NCBI RefSeq assembly: GCF_000316035.1
Contig: NZ_ANHX01000003.1
Span: 1-64,000 of the forward strand
DNA: 64,000 nt
Direction of reading: 5' to 3'
Origin: Paenibacillus sp. PAMC 26794
GTDB taxonomy: Bacteria > Bacillota > Bacilli > Paenibacillales > Paenibacillaceae
Each line of letters begins with the position of its first letter. The first letter of the stretch is position 1. A program made the translations under genes and the position numbers. The notes beneath the pieces are model-generated. The model did not search any database and was not told the DNA's origin. It saw only the letters and a list, made by a program, of their open reading frames with translations. Shown here piece by piece: positions 62,323 through 64,000 of this stretch.

Positions 62323-63594
62323 ATGAGAAGAAGTTTAAAGGTCATTTCGTTATTGATGCTGGTCATGGTAATGGGTCTGACAGCCTGTAGCAGCGGGAGT
62401 AAAAACGGTTCTTCCGGCGAGTCCGGTGGCAAGGTTGATTTGAGCATGACAATCTGGGGCTCGGAGGATGAGAAGAAGATTTATCAGGAACGACTCGACA
62501 TTGTGAAACAGACGTATCCCGATATTAATGTGAAGCTGAACGTGGTAGCAGGAGATTATGACCAGAAGGTACAGACCATGATCGCCGGGGGAACGGCGCC
62601 GGACATCATGATGATTGCCGAGAACTATCAGGCTTACGCCTCCAAGAATCAGATTATACCACTGGATGACATGATTCAGGCGAACAATGTGAACATGTCC
62701 GAGCGTTATTCCGATGATATTGCAAACCTGATGAAGTATGACGGCAAACAATTTGGTTTGCCGGATCGGGCAGGCGCAATGGTCCTCTTTTATAACAAAG
62801 ATCTGTTCGACAAGGCTGGGGTGGAATATCCAACCAAAGATTGGACGCAGGACGATCTGATGGCGGCAGCTCAGAAGCTGACGGTGAAGGAGAACGGCAA
62901 GACGACTCAATGGGGTTACTACCCAGGCAGCTGGTGGCCGCAATGGATGCAGCTCATCTACCAGAACGGTGGCTCATTGTTCGATGAGAGTGGCAAACCA
63001 ACCTTCAATACAGAGCCTGTGCGTAAAGCATTACAATTCATGAATGACTTGACCTTCACACACGGTGCGAGCCCAACACCAACCGAGATTGCCGACATGG
63101 GGAATATCGGAGCTGATCCGCTGTTCGCTCAAGGCAAGATCGCCATGGAAACGACAGGGTTCTGGAACATTGGTTCACTTGCCAAGGTGGAAGGCATTAA
63201 TTGGGATATCTCTCCGGTATGGGGCGAAACGAACGCCTTCTTTAACGGGTTAACCATTACCAACGCTTCCAAACACAAGGAAGAAGCATTCAAAGTAATC
63301 GAAGCACTGACTACACCAGAAGCACAGATGCCAATGGTCAAAGCCGGTCAGGATGCTCCTGCAACCAAAGCGGGTCTGTCCAGTGATGAATTCCTCAATG
63401 CTGAATATGGCGGCAAAAAAATTAACATGGCTGCGTTCAGTGAATCGACGATCTATGCAGAACCGTTCAATCCACAATGGAACGAAATGATGAAGCTCAT
63501 TAACGATAAGCTGGGTGTATACTTCAACAACAAAGCCTCGCTTGATGATACCGTAACCGAAATTCAGAGTGGACTGGAAAGACTCTACAAATAG
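62323..63594 (+). CDS. Sugar ABC transporter substrate-binding lipoprotein (MalE/UgpB type)
   Basis: A 423-residue family-1 solute-binding lipoprotein. Lipobox LTAC (Cys22), Ser/Gly-rich linker, then VDLSMTIWGSEDEKKIYQER, MIAGGTAPDIMMIAENYQAY and the late ANMAAF-like region near the C-terminus. GGGGGCG-type SD before the ATG. First gene of an importer operon continuing past the window. Substrate unknown. Confidence 0.92.
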   Translation: MRRSLKVISLLMLVMVMGLTACSSGSKNGSSGESGGKVDLSMTIWGSEDEKKIYQERLDIVKQTYPDINVKLNVVAGDYDQKVQTMIAGGTAPDIMMIAENYQAYASKNQIIPLDDMIQANNVNMSERYSDDIANLMKYDGKQFGLPDRAGAMVLFYNKDLFDKAGVEYPTKDWTQDDLMAAAQKLTVKENGKTTQWGYYPGSWWPQWMQLIYQNGGSLFDESGKPTFNTEPVRKALQFMNDLTFTHGASPTPTEIADMGNIGADPLFAQGKIAMETTGFWNIGSLAKVEGINWDISPVWGETNAFFNGLTITNASKHKEEAFKVIEALTTPEAQMPMVKAGQDAPATKAGLSSDEFLNAEYGGKKINMAAFSESTIYAEPFNPQWNEMMKLINDKLGVYFNNKASLDDTVTEIQSGLERLYK

Positions 63595-63695
63595 AGGTTT
63601 TTTCTGAACATGCACAAATAGCAGCGACAGCAGAACAGGTGGAATCGGCGTGAATGCGGGTTCCATCTGCTCTCTGCGTCATGGGAGGGCTTAAC

Positions 63696-64000
63696 GTGAG
63701 AAAAAAGGACGGGAAATGGTTCTACATCTTCATCTCGCCTTGGCTGATCGGGTTTCTGGGGCTGACCCTAGGTCCGATCCTGTTTTCCATCTATATGAGC
63801 TTCACGAATTGGGATCTGTTCCAGTCCCCTGAATTCATCGGTATCGACAATTACAAAACGTTACTGACCGATGATCCGATCTTCTGGAAATCCGTCGGCA
63901 ATACATTCTTCTATGCGCTGATATCCATTCCGCTGGGCATGTCGATCTCGCTCTGGATTGCATATTACCTGAACAAAAAAATCAAAGGAATCACCTTCTT
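63696..64000 (+). CDS. Sugar ABC transporter permease (MalF/UgpA type), partial
   Basis: The 5' part of a permease cut by the window end. GTG 63696 is preceded by GGGAGG (63683-63688). The protein begins MRKKDGKWFYIFISPWLIGF, and continues with SFTNWDLFQSPEFIGIDNYK, a classic MalF-type first-loop sequence. Two hydrophobic segments are visible before the break. A second permease probably follows. Confidence 0.88.
   Translation, partial: MRKKDGKWFYIFISPWLIGFLGLTLGPILFSIYMSFTNWDLFQSPEFIGIDNYKTLLTDDPIFWKSVGNTFFYALISIPLGMSISLWIAYYLNKKIKGITF

Overview
The window reads as a chromosomal segment of a low-to-mid GC, spore-forming Firmicute, most likely Paenibacillus. The reasons are strong purine-rich Shine-Dalgarno (SD) sequences, frequent TTG and GTG starts, SLH-anchored surface proteins, LplB/YtcP-type sugar permeases without a local ATPase, and close packing of LacI, ROK, PucR and hybrid-kinase regulators. 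No rRNA, tRNA, CRISPR array or intact insertion sequence was seen. The genus is inferred, not shown.

Layout. 0.3-4.3 kb: a secreted beta-propeller protein ending in a dockerin, followed by a double-cohesin SLH surface protein. 4.4-8.6 kb: a large 7TM hybrid sensor kinase and a REC-BTAD response regulator. 8.7-14.1 kb: a high-affinity phosphate operon (pstS-C-A-B) headed by a stalk/propeller secreted protein behind a candidate Pho-box promoter. 14.2-19.5 kb: a giant protein with 11 DUF11-type repeats in alternating A/B order. 19.7-23.9 kb: small housekeeping or accessory genes (WYL regulator, DinB-like, EVE, YidD-like, YdeI-like) and a decayed fragment. 24.0-33.1 kb: a dextran/isomaltooligosaccharide locus (LacI regulator, GH13 oligo-1,6-glucosidase, lipoprotein and two permeases, GH66 dextranase) with three near-identical palindromic operators. 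33.1-38.2 kb: a TetR regulator and a strikingly AT-rich OLD-nuclease/UvrD-helicase pair resembling the Gabija anti-phage system. 38.3-42.4 kb: ROK regulator, MFS transporter and DedA. 42.6-48.3 kb: a truncated duplicate of a GNAT/beta-sandwich fusion gene, a MazEF toxin-antitoxin module, then the intact 1055-residue fusion gene and a translationally overlapping amidohydrolase. 48.7-50.7 kb: a chemoreceptor. 50.9-57.6 kb (minus strand): PucR regulator and an ABC importer/amidase/RidA operon, each preceded by a TnrA/GlnR-type box. 57.7-60.8 kb: a nonsense-interrupted secreted protein, a P-loop kinase-like protein, two lipoproteins and a HesB-like protein. 61.0-64.0 kb: a second LacI regulator and sugar ABC importer with tandem operators and a cre-like site; the permease runs off the window end.

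Together the window is dominated by nutrient acquisition: phosphate, alpha-1,6-glucan, a second sugar and an amide nitrogen source. Each import system carries its own readable regulatory sites. Interspersed are surface display, phage defence and a toxin-antitoxin module. The least explained pieces are the GNAT/mutarotase-like fusion with its partner amidohydrolase, the cohesin/dockerin surface pair and the signal-less DUF11 protein.
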